Shown: positions 7,901 to 8,646 of the stretch, piece by piece
Layout of the letters: each line of letters starts with the position of its first letter
Numbering within the stretch: the stretch's first letter is position 1
Assembly (NCBI GenBank): GCA_030632095.1
Contig: DAOVJU010000117.1
Coordinates: forward strand, 1 to 8,646
DNA from: Chlorobiota bacterium
GTDB lineage: Bacteria > Bacteroidota > Bacteroidia > Bacteroidales > B39-G9
DNA length: 8,646 nucleotides
Reading direction: 5' to 3'
Position numbers and translations under genes: made by a program
The notes under the pieces: generated by a model
Databases searched by the model: none
Seen by the model: only the letters and a program-made list of their open reading frames with translations
Told to the model about the DNA's origin: nothing

Positions 7901-8055
7901 GATCACACTTTTTAGCTCCAACTAAACATTTTGCAGGCAGATTCTTTGATACTTTTTGGTTTAATATGACAATTATGTGGATTTTTACTGCAATTTTTTA
8001 TATAACATTGTATTTTGATCATTTGAAAAAGCTAATGAATCTGTTTGAAAAATAA
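4999..8055 (+). CDS. ABCG-like ABC transporter (fused ATPase and permease) with N-terminal TerB-like domain
   Basis: A 1018-residue inner-membrane half transporter that should dimerise. Residues 1-150 look like a helical TerB-type domain with paired acidic half-motifs (KQDGGVEENE at 18-27, VNADRKFTEQR at 108-118). Residues 155-245 are beta-rich with RYTGTFDIFLNG (195-206) and a GS--KPPKGKPIYYSD stretch, resembling an FHA-like fold (tentative). The ABC ATPase (about 250-480) has Walker A GASGAGKTT (284-292), Q-loop Q331, signature SGGQR (391-395), Walker B ending in D414-E415, and H447, so it appears catalytically complete. A CPEC pair at 496-499 follows. The membrane part has helices at about 584-605, 624-641, 669-691, 696-715, 725-747 and 986-1006; EEIFRDRKILKREA is the coupling region of ABCG/ABC2 permeases. 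About 235 residues separate the last two helices and are predicted extracytoplasmic. Order ATPase-then-permease is that of the White/ABCG family, usually exporters; substrate unknown. An in-frame TAA at 4993-4995 fixes the start. Position after siaC-type gene hints at control by that switch. Confidence 0.93.
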   Translation: MSEEILKALMQLFAIIAKQDGGVEENEIEYVQTFLNQQLSEEAIEEYWSLFKQLADLDDNNKGDEKSKKKQLTSVKDSVRILGICKKINKKLTQKQKVVVVVRLFELVNADRKFTEQRMAIINTVAEVFNISAEEFTSIDTYVVQNDYDKLDQVSILIVNEKELAVKNAKKIPSKDIGGDIIILHIDSVDLYFLRYTGTFDIFLNGIGVNNKRIYLFAQGSVVKPPKGKPIYYSDVVATYMADTTDAKISYNVNNIEFKFPNGDLGLRGISFSEGHGRLIGIMGASGAGKTTLLNVLNGIEAPSSGEVLINGVNLHTEKDKVEGTIGYIPQDDLLIEELTVFENLYYNTKLCFKNLSDKEITERVNKILHSLGLLDRKDLKVGSPLKKTISGGQRKRLNIALELIREPAILFVDEPTSGLSSNDSENVMDLLRELTLKGKLIFVVIHQPSSDIYKMFDKMCILDTGGYMIYYGNPVEAVSYFKTMDAQINSEVGECPECGNVNPELIFNIIDTKVIDEFGKFSDARKVSPIKWRGHFHEHIKIEDLPDLEEDPPKSLNIPPWFNQFKIYLVRDFISKISNRQYIILNLLEAPLLAFILASLIRYIADPTSSIYIFRENENIPPYIFMSIIVALFLGFMVAAEEIFRDRKILKREAFLNLSRSSYLVSKVMLMFLLSAIQAFLFILVGNLILGVKGMFFFSWFALFTISAGANMLSLNISSAFNSAVTIYIIIPLLIIPQMALGGAMFSFDKLNRAIGSVDKVPVVAEFFTARWAYEALIVHQFKANKFESMNGFYDLDKQVSIADFKQVYYLPELLERLDYCNQNLQNEDEETSEKVENHLQLLYNELSLENNKIKEIPFEFINYLNTDSFSDFVAYNTVDYINQLNAYYANIFNEASLKKERIIEYLDDKRPGLYEMRRDKYHNEAITDIVKKVYEKNKIVQNKNRLVQQVDPIFYDPQPQHILAFRSHFLAPTKHFAGRFFDTFWFNMTIMWIFTAIFYITLYFDHLKKLMNLFEK

Positions 8056-8113
8056 AATTGAATTTTTTATTAAAAAAAATATATATACTTTTATAATACA
8101 AAATTTTAAGGCA
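8056..8113 (+). other. Extremely A/T-rich spacer, possible promoter region for the lipoprotein gene
   Basis: Only about 6 of these 58 bases are G or C, and 8061-8087 is an unbroken 27-base A/T run with a T-tract then an A-tract. TACTTTTA at 8086-8093 is one mismatch from the Bacteroidota -7 element TAnnTTTG, and a TATAAT hexamer lies at 8092-8097, but no TTTG-type -33 element sits at the usual 19-21 base distance. It may act as a separate promoter or an upstream A/T element. With composition this skewed, chance matches are expected. Confidence 0.25.
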
Positions 8114-8646
8114 ATGAAAAGTAAATTAATATATTTTTTTCTACTGGCTTTCATAATTGCCTCTTGTGCAGGTGACAAGAATGGTAAAATTACAGATGGA
8201 GAAGTAGAAATTCCTGATTCAATATTTGATGAAAAGCCATTGTTAATTTCTGAAGGAGCAATGGATGATATTATTCAAAATTTATCATCACCTGTTGAAA
8301 TGGCTGCTTTATTAAAAGCAACCGGTGTTCCTTTCTCACAAAAGTATTTATGTTCAACAGATAACGTTAAGGAATATAAGACAAGCTTTAAAAGAGCTAT
8401 TAGCCTGGGAATTTTTGGTGCAGATTTAGGTTATCTTAACATGTATAACAAAACCGGGACTGTAATTGCAAACATGTCTGCCATTAAATCTTTGTCTGAT
8501 GAATTAAAAGTAGGCCAGTTTTTTGATTTTTCTACAATAAAAAGGCTTGCACTTAATAACGAAAATCTTGATTCATTAATGTATATTTCTGTTTCCAGTT
8601 TTAATAACATGGATACCTACTTAAGGGAAAACAACAGAAGCAATAT
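8114..8646 (+). CDS. Lipoprotein of unknown function (3' end outside window)
   Basis: An ATG at 8114 opens a frame of 177 complete codons that reaches the window edge without a stop. The N-terminus has a short basic start (MKSK), a hydrophobic core and the lipobox IIASC with Cys18, so it should be lipidated and anchored in a membrane facing the periplasm or surface. The mature part begins with a charged flexible stretch, then a mainly helical region with SSPVEMAALLKATGVPFS (about 58-75), a single further Cys (about 80) in KYLCSTDN, and GIFGADLGYLNMYNKTG (about 99-115). The pattern resembles a conserved Bacteroidota lipoprotein of unknown role that I have seen only as hypothetical; no enzyme motif is visible. 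It follows the transporter gene by 58 bases on the same strand and could be a periplasmic partner of the transporter's large extracytoplasmic loop, which is speculation from position alone. Confidence 0.8.
   Translation, partial: MKSKLIYFFLLAFIIASCAGDKNGKITDGEVEIPDSIFDEKPLLISEGAMDDIIQNLSSPVEMAALLKATGVPFSQKYLCSTDNVKEYKTSFKRAISLGIFGADLGYLNMYNKTGTVIANMSAIKSLSDELKVGQFFDFSTIKRLALNNENLDSLMYISVSSFNNMDTYLRENNRSN

Noticed and set aside
8061..8081. T-tract/A-tract hairpin as an intrinsic terminator after the transporter gene
   Set aside because: The only pairing is T with A in a homopolymer region, with no G-C pairs and no T-run after it; too weak to call.

Overview
The window reads as a single plus-strand gene cluster from an AT-rich member of the Bacteroidota. 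No Shine-Dalgarno sites are recognisable, intergenic spacers are almost pure A/T, and the protein types fit that phylum: GAF/PAS sensors fused to SpoIIE phosphatases, SiaB/SiaC-family pairs, a TerB-type ABC transporter, and an outer-membrane-style lipoprotein. A Bacteroidales/Marinilabiliales-like marine or environmental lineage is likely, but this is an inference from gene style and not a database result.

Layout: (1) 1-483, the C-terminal part of a CheB-type methylesterase entering from the left. (2) 484-1239, a two-pass membrane protein with one GAF domain, starting on the base after the cheB stop. (3) 1297-3912, an 871-residue sensor phosphatase: two membrane segments, HAMP-like linker, GAF, coiled coil, two PAS domains and a SpoIIE/PP2C domain. 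(4) 3963-4538, a SiaB-family GHKL-like protein kinase. (5) 4558-4941, a SiaC-family (DUF1987) phosphoprotein. (6) 4999-8055, a 1018-residue ABCG-like half transporter with a TerB-like N-terminus and a large loop before its last membrane helix. (7) 8114-8646, the first 177 codons of a lipoprotein that runs off the right edge. Spacers are 0, 57, 50, 19, 57 and 58 bases, so there is no gene-free stretch over 300 bases. I see no RNA genes, mobile elements or CRISPR.

Working model: genes 3-5 form a phosphatase/kinase/phosphoprotein partner switch like SiaA-SiaB-SiaC of Pseudomonas aeruginosa. There, SiaB phosphorylates SiaC, SiaA removes the phosphate, and unphosphorylated SiaC activates the diguanylate cyclase SiaD. 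No GGDEF protein is visible here. In the downstream position lies a multidomain ABC transporter and then a lipoprotein, so the output of the switch may be the transporter or something encoded elsewhere. The gene 2 GAF domain is clearly related to the gene 3 GAF domain, suggesting a sensor-only partner or decoy of the phosphatase. That assembly is the most interesting aspect of the window; each component family is itself known.
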